From the NCBI RefSeq assembly GCF_001592005.1, contig NZ_BCVZ01000022.1, positions 1 to 58,616 of the forward strand: a DNA stretch of 58,616 bases, read 5' to 3'. A program made the position numbers and the translations under genes. Of this stretch, positions 33,570-42,438 are shown one piece after another. Every line of letters starts with the position of its first letter. The first letter of the stretch is position 1. The notes below the pieces were generated by a model that saw only the letters and a program-made list of their open reading frames with translations, was not told the origin of the DNA and made no database searches. Source of the DNA: Bacillus sonorensis NBRC 101234 = KCTC 13918. GTDB lineage: Bacteria > Bacillota > Bacilli > Bacillales > Bacillaceae.

Positions 33570-33851
33570 TTGAGCGAAGAATTCACATTAGAAAAATTCA
33601 AATATTTTTTGGAATGTTATTTTAATCCTAGTATGGATTTCTCTGATATTAGAGATTTAGCAGAGGATTATAGAAAGGATGAAAGTGATAATAATATAAA
33701 GATGTTCCTTTATGAACTTCATGAGATAAAAAATAAAGAGCAATGGAATGCAGCCAATAATTTTATAAGAGAACATGGAATGAGAAATCTAAATCAAAAG
33801 CAAATAAAGCAAATGGTTGATACGATAATTAAAGTTCTAAACAGAGATTAA
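33570..33851 (+). CDS. Immunity protein for the RNase A-like toxin (CdiI-like)
   Basis: 93 residues from a TTG after AGGTGAGAAGG, 11 bases behind the toxin stop. All-helical, acidic, beginning SEEFTLEKFKYFLECYFNPSMDFSDI, resembling the small CdiI_2-type immunity proteins found with this toxin domain. Predicted to bind and block the toxin in the producing cell. The 3' end is closed by a strong hairpin. Confidence 0.75.
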   Translation: MSEEFTLEKFKYFLECYFNPSMDFSDIRDLAEDYRKDESDNNIKMFLYELHEIKNKEQWNAANNFIREHGMRNLNQKQIKQMVDTIIKVLNRD

Positions 33852-33860
33852 TAAATATTT

Positions 33861-33881
33861 ATCCCCCCTTTTAGGGGGGAT
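33861..33881 (+). terminator. Terminator after the toxin-immunity pair
   Basis: ATCCCCCC/GGGGGGAT stem followed by TATTTACTT. Confidence 0.75.
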
Positions 33882-33930
33882 TATTTACTTACTTCAATTT
33901 AAAAAATTAAAAGGCTGCCTGTCGGCACCC

Positions 33931-34344
33931 TCATTTTGATTTATTTTGTTGTTTTAAAACCTCAATTGCCTTAGTGATCGCCTCCGGAACATAAACGCCC
34001 ATTTTCCCCGCATTTTCAGTAATAGAGATCAATTCATTAATGCAATAAAAAACAATGGCCACAGTCATAACCAAAAAGCCCATTTCAATGCCATTTTCAA
34101 TCAGCAATAAATCGATCATATGGGCGACAGTAACAATAATCACAAAAATAAAGACCTTTCGAGTGATGCCGATATATCCAACTTTGCTTTTCATCTCCCC
34201 ATTTACTCCGGCTGCAGCCAGACCGCTTGCATAATCGATAATGACCAGAACAGATAAAATCGTCTAAAGAACGCTCCACCCGCCAAAAGGAAATCCGGCA
34301 ATGCCTGCCGGAACCGCAATTAAACCTTTATAAAGTGTCTCCAA
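33931..34344 (-). pseudogene. Phage holin gene with internal stop
   Basis: A 138-codon frame starts at a TTG (34342-34344) behind AAAGGAGG and would encode a phage holin of the toxin-secretion/lysis family (ETLYKGLIAVPAGIAGFPFGGW..., then DYASGLAAAGVNGEMKSKVGYIG and two membrane segments). Codon 27 is TAG (34264-34266). The downstream 87 codons could still be read from an internal ATG, but the first membrane segment is lost. Part of the decayed prophage. Confidence 0.75.
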
Positions 34345-34360
34345 ATTATTTCCTCCTTTA

Positions 34361-34390
34361 AACAAAATAAAAACACCGTTTTTTACGGTG
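34361..34390 (-). terminator. Terminator-like hairpin upstream of the holin remnant
   Basis: Minus-strand CACCGT-AAAAA-ACGGTG followed by TTTTTATTTT; would end transcription of the phage remnant genes to its right. Confidence 0.6.
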
Positions 34391-34422
34391 CTGGTTTATT
34401 TCTTACAAGAAATGAGTAACCA

Positions 34423-34896
34423 CAAGATTTTTGACTTTTACCTCTGTTTCTCCATTATTGGTTAGCATAAGTCACGGGGAAGCGTACAATAATTCAACTT
34501 TTTTCGCGTCTCGATCGCCATTGTCCAAAACGATGACATCTTCATATCCTTTTAAAGTAGCCGTCTTCGCGCCTCGCTTTAAAAACATATTTCCCTATCT
34601 TAACTACCTGGTCGCTGGTATGACAGAAACCCCGGACAGGATACGATCAGTGACAGATAGTTTTTCACCTGTGACTAGGTCGACACCTGTTATCGCTCTG
34701 TAACCAGCATAACCACCGGATAATTCTTCAGCCGTGCTTTAACCCAATCAAAAGCTTTTTCAATGTCGCTCTTCTTCACTCTGCTTTCCGGTATTCGGCT
34801 GACAAGTTCGTCCTTCATTTCACCGCCGGATATGTATTTTCGGACAATTTGACCGTTTGAATAAAGTGTATAAGAAAAGAAGATTCTAAGATTCAT
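34423..34896 (-). pseudogene. Fragmented phage-derived gene(s)
   Basis: From an ATG at 34896 a 68-codon frame (NLRIFFSYTLYSNGQIVRK...VVMLVTER) ends at a TAA. The same protein appears to continue in another frame (AGYRAITGVDLVTGEKLS... to a TAG near 34606), and more pieces follow (GYEDVIVLDNGD..., NNGETEVKVKNLVVTHFL). Several frame changes and stops make this a decayed phage structural or accessory gene; the family was not recognised. Confidence 0.45.
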
Positions 34897-34964
34897 AGCT
34901 GTGCATTGTTGTTAACGACTCAACGAAAACCGAACGAACCCGGCATATTTCAATCCCGAAATCT

Positions 34965-35356
34965 ATGGCGATTTTACTTAAGAAGTTGATTCACATTAGG
35001 AAACAAGAAAAGTTTCAGGCCGGTTCTCAATGGGAATGGGGAGATTATTTATTCCTTTTTGGAAATGAGGTAGGAAAACCCATCCGACCAGACTCAATCA
35101 GCCAGTGGTGGAGACGGTTTACTAAAAAACAAAACATTAAGCATATCCGGTTTCATTCTCTAAGACACAGCTCTGCTACTCATTTGATAAACAAAGGAGT
35201 GCACGCGAAGGTTATTCAAGAAAGATTAGGACATACAAAATGGACACCACAATGTCAATTTATGCTCATGTAATCGAGGAAGCTGACCAAAAATCAGCCG
35301 CACATTTTGACAGTTTTTTTGATGACAGAACAGCGGACGGAAATTCGAAAATTTAA
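34965..35356 (+). pseudogene. Tyrosine recombinase (phage integrase) C-terminal remnant, frameshifted
   Basis: The frame from 34965 gives the catalytic-domain motifs HSLRH (R67 and H64/H68) and ERLGH (H90), then shifts at about 35239. The following frame restores TTMSIYAHVIEEADQ with the expected nucleophilic tyrosine and ends at 35356. The N-terminal arm-binding and core-binding domains are missing. Sits 108 bases from a tRNA-Arg 3' end, the usual target of such integrases. Confidence 0.8.
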
Positions 35357-35412
35357 ATCCGCTCTCAAAACACATTTTCAACCCCAAAATAGAACGCATG
35401 TTCCAAGCAAAG

Positions 35413-35458
35413 AAAAAAGCCTCAAACCCTTGTATACCAAGTAGTTTGAGGCTTTTTT
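35413..35458. terminator. Terminator behind tRNA-Arg, bidirectional
   Basis: AAAAAAGCCTCAAAC / GTTTGAGGCTTTTTT inverted repeat with T runs on both strands, immediately after the tRNA gene (minus strand). Confidence 0.85.
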
Positions 35459-35464
35459 CAGTGA

Positions 35465-35538
<74 letters not shown>

Positions 35539-35583
35539 ATGATGTTGTTGTTTCGTTCGCTTTAACTATCAGCGACAAGATTT

Positions 35584-35612
35584 ATTATATGCGTATTACG
35601 CCTATAAGTCAA
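35584..35612 (-). promoter_or_regulatory. Promoter of tRNA-Arg
   Basis: Minus-strand TTGACT (35607-35612), 17-base spacer, TATAAT (35584-35589), about 45 bases upstream of the tRNA 5' end. Confidence 0.85.
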
Positions 35613-35634
35613 CATTTTTTTAGAATTTTTTTCA

Positions 35635-35664
35635 TCACGAGGAAGAAAAAATTCTTCCTCGTGA
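35635..35664. other. Perfect 13-bp hairpin between ysnB and tRNA-Arg
   Basis: TCACGAGGAAGAA and its exact complement around a 4-base A/T loop. The T run lies on the wrong side for simple termination of ysnB on the minus strand, so its role is uncertain (weak terminator or mRNA 3'-end stabiliser). Confidence 0.55.
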
Positions 35665-35667
35665 ATA

Positions 35668-36180
35668 TCATGGCAATTTGTAATGATTTGTTAAGCTTTC
35701 TACTTCCTGTCCTGACGTATCGTAGAAACGGACTTCTGCGTTGTCATTGTCAATGTTTAGTATAGCATAAGTTTTTTCTCTCCGCACCCGGGGAAGACGG
35801 ATGCTGCCGGGATTAATCAGCAGCTTTCCGTCCATCAGCTCGCTTCCCGCGATGTGGGAGTGGCCGAAGCAGATGATATCGGCTCCGAGTTCTTCCGCCC
35901 TGTAATACACATTTAACAGCGACTGCTTAATGCCGTGTAAATGTCCGTGCGTCAAAAACAGTTTTCTTGAGCCGACCGGGACGACGATTTCATCTTTGAA
36001 TTGTCCGTAGAAGTCGCAGTTTCCTTTTACCGTCAAGTAGGAAGCGAGCGCCGGATGAGCAGGATCAAGCTCGGAATCTCCGCAGTGGATGTGGAGATCG
36101 GTATCCTTCTCATGCCGTTTTGCGATGGCTTGCAGTTCATCTTCAAGACCGTGGCTGTCGCTGACAATCAGCACCTTCAT
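35668..36180 (-). CDS. ysnB: Metallophosphoesterase YsnB
   Basis: Calcineurin-like phosphoesterase of the MJ0936/YfcE class, 170 residues. Metal ligands in VSDSHG (8-11), HCGDSE (~33-36), KGNCD, THGHLHG and CFGHSH are all present. Substrate unknown; such enzymes act on phosphodiesters. Last gene of rph-rdgB-ysnB. Confidence 0.9.
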   Translation of the reverse strand: MKVLIVSDSHGLEDELQAIAKRHEKDTDLHIHCGDSELDPAHPALASYLTVKGNCDFYGQFKDEIVVPVGSRKLFLTHGHLHGIKQSLLNVYYRAEELGADIICFGHSHIAGSELMDGKLLINPGSIRLPRVRREKTYAILNIDNDNAEVRFYDTSGQEVESLTNHYKLP

Positions 36181-36200
36181 TCAGGCTCCTCCTCTCGGTG

Positions 36201-36785
36201 TCAATCCAATAATGCGGACAGTTTTTTCAGCGCATCCGCCCTGTGGCTGATCTTATTTTTTTCGCTGCTTGAGAGCTGAGCCATTGTTTTATCCTTGTCT
36301 TTGACGAGAAAAACCGGATCATAGCCAAATCCGTTCGTGCCCGCCGGTTCTTCCGTGATAAATCCTTCTACAGCGCCTTCGACTGTTTTCGTTTCCTGCC
36401 CCGGAATGCTTAAAGCCAGCGCACATCTGAACCTTGCCGTACGGTCTTCTTTTTCGACGCCTTCAAGCTCTTGTAAGAGCTTTTGCAAGTTGGCGAGGTC
36501 GTTTTTTTCTTCTCCGGCATAGCGGGCGGAGTATACCCCGGGACGGCCGCCGAGGTAGTCGACGGAAAGCCCGGAATCATCGGCAATCACCATTTTTCCG
36601 GTCTCTTTTGCTATGGTTTCCGCTTTAATGATCGCGTTCTCTTCAAAGGTCTGTCCGGTTTCTTCAATGTCAGCCGTATAGCCGATGTCCAGCAAAGATT
36701 TGACATCATAGCCTCTTGGGGCGAGCATTTCTTTGAATTCCTTGACTTTTCCTTCGTTTTTTGTGGCAATGATGACTTCTTTCAT
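36201..36785 (-). CDS. rdgB: Non-canonical purine NTP pyrophosphatase (dITP/XTP)
   Basis: Ham1/RdgB family housecleaning enzyme hydrolysing dITP and XTP. 194 residues from MKEVIIATKN; a TTG three codons upstream is only 1 base from the AAAGG site and is rejected. Motifs IATKNEGKVKEF, ADDSGL, and C-terminal SHRADALKKL. The corresponding gene in B. subtilis is ysnA. Confidence 0.95.
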   Translation of the reverse strand: MKEVIIATKNEGKVKEFKEMLAPRGYDVKSLLDIGYTADIEETGQTFEENAIIKAETIAKETGKMVIADDSGLSVDYLGGRPGVYSARYAGEEKNDLANLQKLLQELEGVEKEDRTARFRCALALSIPGQETKTVEGAVEGFITEEPAGTNGFGYDPVFLVKDKDKTMAQLSSSEKNKISHRADALKKLSALLD

Positions 36786-36810
36786 TCCGATCAAGCCTTT
36801 CTATACATTT

Positions 36811-37551
36811 TTATTGATGAATGGCCGCAGCAGCATCGCCGAGCACTTCTTTTTGTTTTTCAATCAGTTCAGAAATTCCTTTTTCGGCGAGCTCCAACAG
36901 CCCGTTCAGTTCGTTTTTGGAAAACGTCGCTTCCTCTCCGGTTCCCTGAAGCTCGACAAAGCGGCCTTTCCCAGTCATGACGACATTCATATCTACTTCT
37001 GCATTTGAGTCTTCCTGATAGTTTAAATCGAGGATGAGTCCTTGCTCCTTGTCAATTCCAACTGAAGTGGCCGCCAAAAAGTCAGTGATCGGCATCGTTT
37101 TCAGCGTGCCATTCTCGACAAGACGCCCGACGGCAAGCGCCATCGCGGTGAATGCCCCGGTGATTGATGCGGTTCTCGTTCCGCCGTCCGCCTGAATCAC
37201 GTCGCAATCGATCCAGACCGTCCGTTCACCCAGCTTCTCCAAATCAACAACCGCCCGCAGGGCTCGTCCGATCAGCCTCTGGATTTCCATCGTACGTCCG
37301 GAAATTTTTCCTTTTGACGATTCCCTGATCGTCCTCTGATTCGTCGCCCGGGGCAGCATGCTGTACTCTGCCGTAATCCAGCCTTTCCCTTCCCCGCGCA
37401 AAAAAGGCGGGACGCGGTCTTCTATTGACGCGTTGCAAATCACCTTTGTCGAGCCGACTGTAATCAGAACCGACCCTTCCGGATGGGTAATGAAGTCAAG
37501 CTCCATTGCTACAGGGCGTAATTCATCATTTTGTCTTCCATCGTATCTCAT
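36811..37551 (-). CDS. rph: Ribonuclease PH
   Basis: Phosphorolytic 3'-5' exoribonuclease trimming tRNA 3' ends; forms hexamers. 246 residues with the RNase PH fold, MLPRAT and [15 protein letters not shown] motifs. Heads the rph-rdgB-ysnB unit after the gerM terminator. Confidence 0.96.
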   Translation of the reverse strand: MRYDGRQNDELRPVAMELDFITHPEGSVLITVGSTKVICNASIEDRVPPFLRGEGKGWITAEYSMLPRATNQRTIRESSKGKISGRTMEIQRLIGRALRAVVDLEKLGERTVWIDCDVIQADGGTRTASITGAFTAMALAVGRLVENGTLKTMPITDFLAATSVGIDKEQGLILDLNYQEDSNAEVDMNVVMTGKGRFVELQGTGEEATFSKNELNGLLELAEKGISELIEKQKEVLGDAAAAIHQ

Positions 37552-37624
37552 GTTTTACCTCCGATTGTATGTACATAAACATTTCATATTATTCCGCTTA
37601 CAAAAGCGCTTGGACAGCTGAATA

Positions 37625-37662
37625 AAGAAAGAGGCAGCTTTAAACGCCCACCTCTTTTTTTA
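37625..37662 (-). terminator. Terminator between gerM and rph
   Basis: Minus-strand AAAGAGG...CCTCTTTCTTT hairpin with an inner GGC/GCT pairing. Confidence 0.6.
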
Positions 37663-37683
37663 TAGTATATCAAAAACCTATGT

Positions 37684-38793
37684 CTAAAAACTACCTGTGT
37701 TCACCCGGCTCGGTCTTGAAACCGGTTTTGACAGCTTTTCGCCTTTTTCATTGACTAGTTCGGCTTTGCCGTTTACCGTTACCGATACGCTTTTAATGTC
37801 CGGCAGCTCGGTTACTGTCAAGACGATGCTGTTTAACACTTCATCTGAAATCACTTTCTTTTCCCCGTCCGCGCTTCCGTAGATGGCTTCATTGAAATCA
37901 AGCGTGACATGGCCGTCCTCGATTTTCGGTTTGCTTTCAAGCTTCACGTCTCCCTGAAAATCAGTTAACAGTCCGCTTTTTTTGCTCGGCCCTTCCGTCA
38001 GTTCTTCAATCGCCGCCGTCACTTGATCCGATTTTTTGTCTGATGAGCGCTTTGTGACAGGGACATAATAGGTGCCTTGATCAGCCTCGGCCAAATAATA
38101 GACGGTGACAGGCTGTGTGGCCGTTATATCCGTCACACCGGATGTTTCCAGATTAATGCCGTCCTCGCGGCCCAGATTCTCTGAAAGCGGTGTGCCGTTT
38201 ACAGGCATCTCTTTTAAATCGTGACCGTTCATCCGGATTTTTACTTTATCAATAGAGTTAAATTGAGTTAAAGTCCATGTGATGGCCTGGACGATTTTTT
38301 GTTCATCTTCAGCCTTATAATTTTTAAATTCATTTGAAAAATCGGCAATGGCCGTGCCATCTTCTTTGATGTCGACATTTACCGTCGTGTCTGCCGGGAG
38401 CACGGCTCTGAATCCATTTGGAAGGATGTTTGAGACAGGCCCTCCTTCAACAAGATATTCAAGGGCTTGCTTGGCCGTCCCTTCCTGTTTTGGCAGCGGA
38501 AGCGTCTGAGCGGTTACATACCCGTTTTTATCAATCAGATAAAGCTCTCTCATGACCGTATCCCCATTTTGCTCCGCTTTATGTTCACCGGTGGTTTTTC
38601 CGCCTTTGTCGTCCGTTTTTTCTTCTGTCTTATCTGTCTGGTCCTGTTCCTTCTCCTCTTTCACATATTTGATATCCTGCGGCGGATCGATTTCCTCTGA
38701 GGCTTGATCCGACTGAAATAGACCGCATCCGGACAGAAGCAGCACGGAGGCTGTCACAGACACCGCAAGTCCTTTTATTCCTATTTTCGGCAT
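37684..38793 (-). CDS. gerM: Germination/sporulation lipoprotein GerM
   Basis: 369 residues. Lipoprotein signal peptide with lipobox LLSGC (C23), a charged linker rich in Glu/Lys (~35-75), then two GerMN domains (~100-190 and ~240-340). In B. subtilis GerM is a mother-cell sporulation protein at the engulfing membrane and affects germination. ATG follows TTAGGAGGGAAAAG. Confidence 0.93.
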   Translation of the reverse strand: MPKIGIKGLAVSVTASVLLLSGCGLFQSDQASEEIDPPQDIKYVKEEKEQDQTDKTEEKTDDKGGKTTGEHKAEQNGDTVMRELYLIDKNGYVTAQTLPLPKQEGTAKQALEYLVEGGPVSNILPNGFRAVLPADTTVNVDIKEDGTAIADFSNEFKNYKAEDEQKIVQAITWTLTQFNSIDKVKIRMNGHDLKEMPVNGTPLSENLGREDGINLETSGVTDITATQPVTVYYLAEADQGTYYVPVTKRSSDKKSDQVTAAIEELTEGPSKKSGLLTDFQGDVKLESKPKIEDGHVTLDFNEAIYGSADGEKKVISDEVLNSIVLTVTELPDIKSVSVTVNGKAELVNEKGEKLSKPVSRPSRVNTGSF

Positions 38794-38912
38794 ACTTTTC
38801 CCTCCTAAGACTGTTTGTACTACTATGTATACGAGCCCGTTTTTGAATTAGACCGCTTTTTAAAAATTCATTTCAGGAGGAAAGACTCCTTGCGGCAAGT
38901 TTGGCGAAAGAT

Positions 38913-38959
38913 AAAAAAACAGCATTTTACCCTTTTAACGGATAAAACGCTGTTTTTTT
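38913..38959. terminator. Terminator after the beta-helix gene
   Basis: Inverted repeat AACAGC-TTTTA-CC / GG-TAAAA-GCTGTT flanked by A and T runs. Confidence 0.8.
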
Positions 38960-38969
38960 CAAAAATGCT

Positions 38970-40385
38970 TCACTCAATGACAGATCGAGCTGGTGAATTT
39001 GGATCTAATGTAAAGTCATAAGACTTCTCGTCACGATACATCGGATCGGCGTAAATGGACTCTTGATCTTGTTTTGCTGCCTTTTGATATGATGAAAACA
39101 CGTCGTATTCATCCTTTTTCCAAATCCATAAGCCATCTTTGCCGGCTTCCTTATGGTACACGTTATGATTCACTATATTCCCTTCATTTTCGGTAAATTC
39201 GTTGGCGATAAATATTCGCGAATCACTTGCCGTCAATATGTTCTTTTCGATGTTGTTATGTTTTGTATCATACTGGAGCAGCAGCTGTCCGCCATCCAGT
39301 CCCTTTGTATCATTGCGGAACATAATGTTGTGAGCAATGACAGAATGGCTGGTGCCTCCCCGCTTTTTATCGTATCCGCCGATTGAAATACCGGTATAAG
39401 CGTTCTCATACACTGTGTTGCCGGTTATCTGAATATCATCGGCATATTTCCCTTTATGTTCAGACGTTGCTTCAATGCCGATATCGTTGCCGTAGACTGT
39501 GTTTTTCTTAATGTCAATATTTTGTCCTCCATCGACATATATTCCGCCTGCTGAGTAATCATCTCCATATGCAGGATTTCCGTAAGTCGAGTTATGATAA
39601 ACCGTATTGTTTTCTACTGCACCGTTGCGCACAAAATCGCTTTGATCCGCAGTTCCTTCATAACCGATAAGGTCAATACCGATGTTGTTATTGTCACGGA
39701 CCACATTGCCGCTGATCGTGAAACCGTCAATATTTCCGTTTAGCACAACCGCTTCACTCGCTCCGAGTGTCAGTTTTTCAACCGTATTGTCCTCGATCTT
39801 AATGTCTTTCATGCTGCCCGTTCCATAGACGGCAATTCCGTGGGCATTGCCGTCATCCGCTGTTGTTTTTATATCCCGGACGTGATTGTTCTTAATGGTT
39901 ATATGACTGCTGGAGCCTGATACATAAATTCCCATGGCGGTTGCTTCTTCAGATGAAACAGACAGATCCTGAATTGTTAAACCGCTGATTGTTATGTCAT
40001 GTTTATTGTGAATATGAATGAGCGGTGTTTCATATTCTGCGTCCGCAACTGATTCTCCGCTGATCACGACTTTTTCATTCTCATAGTTTCGAAATACGAT
40101 CGGCTTTTTGTCCGTACCGCTGTGCTTCACATCGAGTGTCTCTTTATACGTACCTTCCCGAATCAGCACGGTTGTGCCGGCAACAGCCTGATTTGCGGCA
40201 TGTGCCAGTGTGCGAAACGGCTTTTCTTTCGTTCCGTCATTTTGATCATTTCCATCTGGAGAAACGTATAAGCAGTTTGCTTGTTCTGCTTGTTCTGCTT
40301 CTTTTGCTCCTGTCTGATTATAAGCAAAAGCGATAACACCAGAAGCCAAAATAGCGATTGAAACAATAAAATACAATATTCTCAT
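38970..40385 (-). CDS. Secreted right-handed parallel beta-helix protein, pectate-lyase-like
   Basis: 471 residues. An N-terminal hydrophobic segment (~4-22, MRILYFIVSIAILASGVIAFA) acts as signal peptide or anchor. Next comes the LYVSPDGNDQNDGTKEKPFRTLAHAA start typical of DUF1565/PL9-like proteins (quoted in part), then about ten beta-helix coils with repeated N-N-x-V and ITISG/IKNN steps (e.g. IEDNTVEKL, VENNTVYHN, KKNTVYGN, ITGNTVYENA). Similar to the YwoF-type proteins of Bacillus; polysaccharide lyase or binding function is likely but the catalytic residue is not identifiable. Inserted between gerM and racE relative to the B. subtilis order I recall. Confidence 0.8.
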   Translation of the reverse strand: MRILYFIVSIAILASGVIAFAYNQTGAKEAEQAEQANCLYVSPDGNDQNDGTKEKPFRTLAHAANQAVAGTTVLIREGTYKETLDVKHSGTDKKPIVFRNYENEKVVISGESVADAEYETPLIHIHNKHDITISGLTIQDLSVSSEEATAMGIYVSGSSSHITIKNNHVRDIKTTADDGNAHGIAVYGTGSMKDIKIEDNTVEKLTLGASEAVVLNGNIDGFTISGNVVRDNNNIGIDLIGYEGTADQSDFVRNGAVENNTVYHNSTYGNPAYGDDYSAGGIYVDGGQNIDIKKNTVYGNDIGIEATSEHKGKYADDIQITGNTVYENAYTGISIGGYDKKRGGTSHSVIAHNIMFRNDTKGLDGGQLLLQYDTKHNNIEKNILTASDSRIFIANEFTENEGNIVNHNVYHKEAGKDGLWIWKKDEYDVFSSYQKAAKQDQESIYADPMYRDEKSYDFTLDPNSPARSVIE

Positions 40386-40524
40386 ATTCAGCTCTCTTTT
40401 CTATTTAAAATAGATTGCTATCACAATTATAATCTATCCATTGTTGGAAAAACACCCCAAAAGATAGTAAACCAGAACAGTAAACGCCGGGAATGTTCCG
40501 CTTGCCGCGTTCTATCCAATATTG

Positions 40525-40554
40525 AAAAAAGCTGTCGAGATGATCTCGACAGCC
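40525..40554 (-). terminator. Terminator after racE
   Basis: Minus-strand GGCTGTCGAGAT/ATCTCGACAGC stem followed by TTTTTTC. Confidence 0.9.
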
Positions 40555-40584
40555 TGACAGCCGGTATATTCCGGCTTGCATCTG

Positions 40585-41403
40585 CTACTTTACAGGGGTT
40601 TCTTGAAGTGAAATGGTTTCCACATTGTTCACTTCATAGCCAAACCAATCGTTTGCGATTTTTTTAAAACGGTCGCGGTCTCCTGTTGTTAAAAATTGAT
40701 GTTCAGGAGGCAGCTGTGCTTTATTTAATAAACCGTTGTAGGATAAAATCGTGCTGACCTCTCTGGCCGTCTCATCCCCTGAAGAAATGATATTGACGCG
40801 CTCGCCCATGTAGCGCTGAATCGGCTCTTTTAAAATGGGATAATGCGTACATCCCAAAATCAGCGTATCAATGGAGGAATCCCTCAGCGGATAAAGCGAA
40901 GATCTGACAATCTCATCAGCCGTTTCGTCCAAAAATTTCCCGCTTTCCACAAACGGAACAAACATCGGACAAGCCAGGTTTTCCACCGTCAGATCGCTGT
41001 TTAATGAGAGCAGCGCTTCTTCATAAGCTCCGCTTCTGATCGTATTTTCCGTCCCGATGACGCCGATCCGCTGATTTTCCGTCACCTTGATGGCTGTTCT
41101 CGCACCCGGCTGCACCACTCCGATGACGGGTATGCCGACTGTCCGGCTGATGTCTTCCAATGCGATGGCGGTTGCCGTATTGCAGGCGATCACGAGCATT
41201 TTAATATGATGACGGGATAACAGGTAGTTTGTCATTTCCCATGTAAATGAAAGAACTTCTTTTCTGTCGCGCGGACCGTAGGGACACCTTTTTGTATCCC
41301 CAAGATAAATGATTTTTTCTTTTGGCAGCTGCCTCATGATTTCTTTTGCCACGGTTAAACCGCCGACTCCCGAATCAATGACTCCTATCGGTTGATCCAA
41401 CAA
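40585..41403 (-). CDS. racE: Glutamate racemase
   Basis: Makes D-glutamate for peptidoglycan (and poly-gamma-glutamate). 272 residues. Catalytic cysteines C74 (ACNTATA) and C185 (GCTHYPIL), substrate motif D10-S11 in [10 protein letters not shown]. Follows ysmB by 7 bases. Confidence 0.96.
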   Translation of the reverse strand: MLDQPIGVIDSGVGGLTVAKEIMRQLPKEKIIYLGDTKRCPYGPRDRKEVLSFTWEMTNYLLSRHHIKMLVIACNTATAIALEDISRTVGIPVIGVVQPGARTAIKVTENQRIGVIGTENTIRSGAYEEALLSLNSDLTVENLACPMFVPFVESGKFLDETADEIVRSSLYPLRDSSIDTLILGCTHYPILKEPIQRYMGERVNIISSGDETAREVSTILSYNGLLNKAQLPPEHQFLTTGDRDRFKKIANDWFGYEVNNVETISLQETPVK

Positions 41404-41410
41404 AATCGCC

Positions 41411-41854
41411 TCATTTTCTATTCATTTCCTGCTGAAGTTTAATTAACAATTTTTCAAATGCGGCTGTTTCTTCTTCAGAAAACGCCTCTAACATGTTTTC
41501 CAGATAATCCTGTCTTTTTTGGATGACCTCTTGAATGATCCGCTCCCCTTCCGGTAAAAGGTGAATGCGGACGACCCGCCTGTCTGACGGGTCTTTCACC
41601 CGTTCCACAAGGCTGCTCTTCTCCATCCGGTCAATCAAATCTGTCGTCGTGCTGCACGCCAGATACATTTTCTGAGATAATTCGCCGATCGTCATATCCC
41701 CGTATTCATACAGCCACTGCAAGCCGACGAACTGCGGGGGTGTAATCGTATATTGGGTAAGAATTTCTCTTCCTTTTTGTTTGATGATGCCCGCAATATG
41801 GCGGAGTGATTTTTCAATATCCGCTATATGGTTCAAAGAAGCATTCGAATTCAT
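41411..41854 (-). CDS. ysmB: MarR-family transcriptional regulator YsmB
   Basis: 147 residues from [17 protein letters not shown], 8 bases after GAGGT; a longer frame of 14 residues upstream is not supported. Winged helix: [32 protein letters not shown] (quoted in part), followed by [13 protein letters not shown] wing. Ligand unknown. In operon with racE. Confidence 0.9.
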   Translation of the reverse strand: MNSNASLNHIADIEKSLRHIAGIIKQKGREILTQYTITPPQFVGLQWLYEYGDMTIGELSQKMYLACSTTTDLIDRMEKSSLVERVKDPSDRRVVRIHLLPEGERIIQEVIQKRQDYLENMLEAFSEEETAAFEKLLIKLQQEMNRK

Positions 41855-41973
41855 GTGCTCAACCTCGCTCAACTCGTTGTTTTTCATACACAACACCCGA
41901 GTCTATTTTCCTTCTTTTCTACAAAAATTGCAAGGCTTCAACATAATATACAGGTTCCAGGAAAAATAAAACA

Positions 41974-42008
41974 ACCGGTTCCCTTCTTTATCCAAGAAGG
42001 AATACCGG
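41974..42008 (-). terminator. Terminator after gerE
   Basis: Minus-strand CCGGT-TTCCTTCTT / AAGAAGGGAACCGG stem followed by TTGTTTTATTTTT. Confidence 0.85.
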
Positions 42009-42014
42009 CGCAAT

Positions 42015-42239
42015 TTAGAGCTCTAGCTCACCCATTCGAAGAAGTTCAACAACAGCTTGCGAACGGCCTTTCACACCCAATTTTTGCATGGCATTGGAAA
42101 TGTGATTACGAACAGTTTTTTCACTTATAAAGAGCTCGCTTGCGATTTCCTTTGTTGTCTTGTCTTGAACGAGCAATTCGAACACTTCTCTTTCTCTTTT
42201 TGTTAGCAGCGGCTTTGATTGAAACTCTTTCTCCTTCAA
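42015..42239 (-). CDS. gerE: Spore coat gene regulator GerE
   Basis: LuxR/FixJ-type DNA-binding domain on its own, 74 residues. The late mother-cell regulator that switches sigma-K genes on or off. The whole protein is the helix-turn-helix ([20 protein letters not shown]..., [17 protein letters not shown]) and reads as essentially identical to B. subtilis GerE as I remember it. TTG start 9 bases after GGAGGG. Confidence 0.96.
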   Translation of the reverse strand: MKEKEFQSKPLLTKREREVFELLVQDKTTKEIASELFISEKTVRNHISNAMQKLGVKGRSQAVVELLRMGELEL

Positions 42240-42305
42240 GTATTGTAACCCTCCTTGCTAAGGTGAGAGCTGATCTGAAACGAATGGGTTTCGATATAGT
42301 CGTGA

Positions 42306-42334
42306 TATCATATGAAACATACCCGAGGTCGGTG
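42306..42334 (-). promoter_or_regulatory. Candidate sigma-K promoter of gerE
   Basis: Minus-strand CATATGATA (42306-42314) fits the sigma-K -10 consensus CATANNNTA; a CACC (42331-42334) 16 bases upstream fits the loose -35. gerE is sigma-K dependent in B. subtilis. Confidence 0.5.
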
Positions 42335-42438
42335 ACGTTTCTGAAGGAGAAAAGGTAACCGCTAACACCTATTTTTTGTGTTTTGAAAAAGGGTGCTTCG
42401 GCGGCAAACCGCGTCTCCCTGACGTTTCAGGCAGGCTT

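Larger units (their letters stand above)
29692..35356. mobile_element. Decayed prophage/genomic island at tRNA-Arg
   Basis: Interval bounded by a truncated phage-type gene and a frameshifted integrase fragment beside tRNA-Arg. It contains XRE regulator, hydrolase-like gene, LXG toxin-immunity pair, disrupted holin and fragments. The toxin pair and the regulator pair are intact, all lysis and integration genes broken. I found no copy of the tRNA 3' end at the left edge, so the exact boundaries are not defined. Confidence 0.6.

Noticed and set aside
29692..35356. Intact prophage or integrative element
   Set aside because: Integrase, holin and structural fragments all carry frameshifts or stops; no terminase, portal, capsid or relaxase gene is present.
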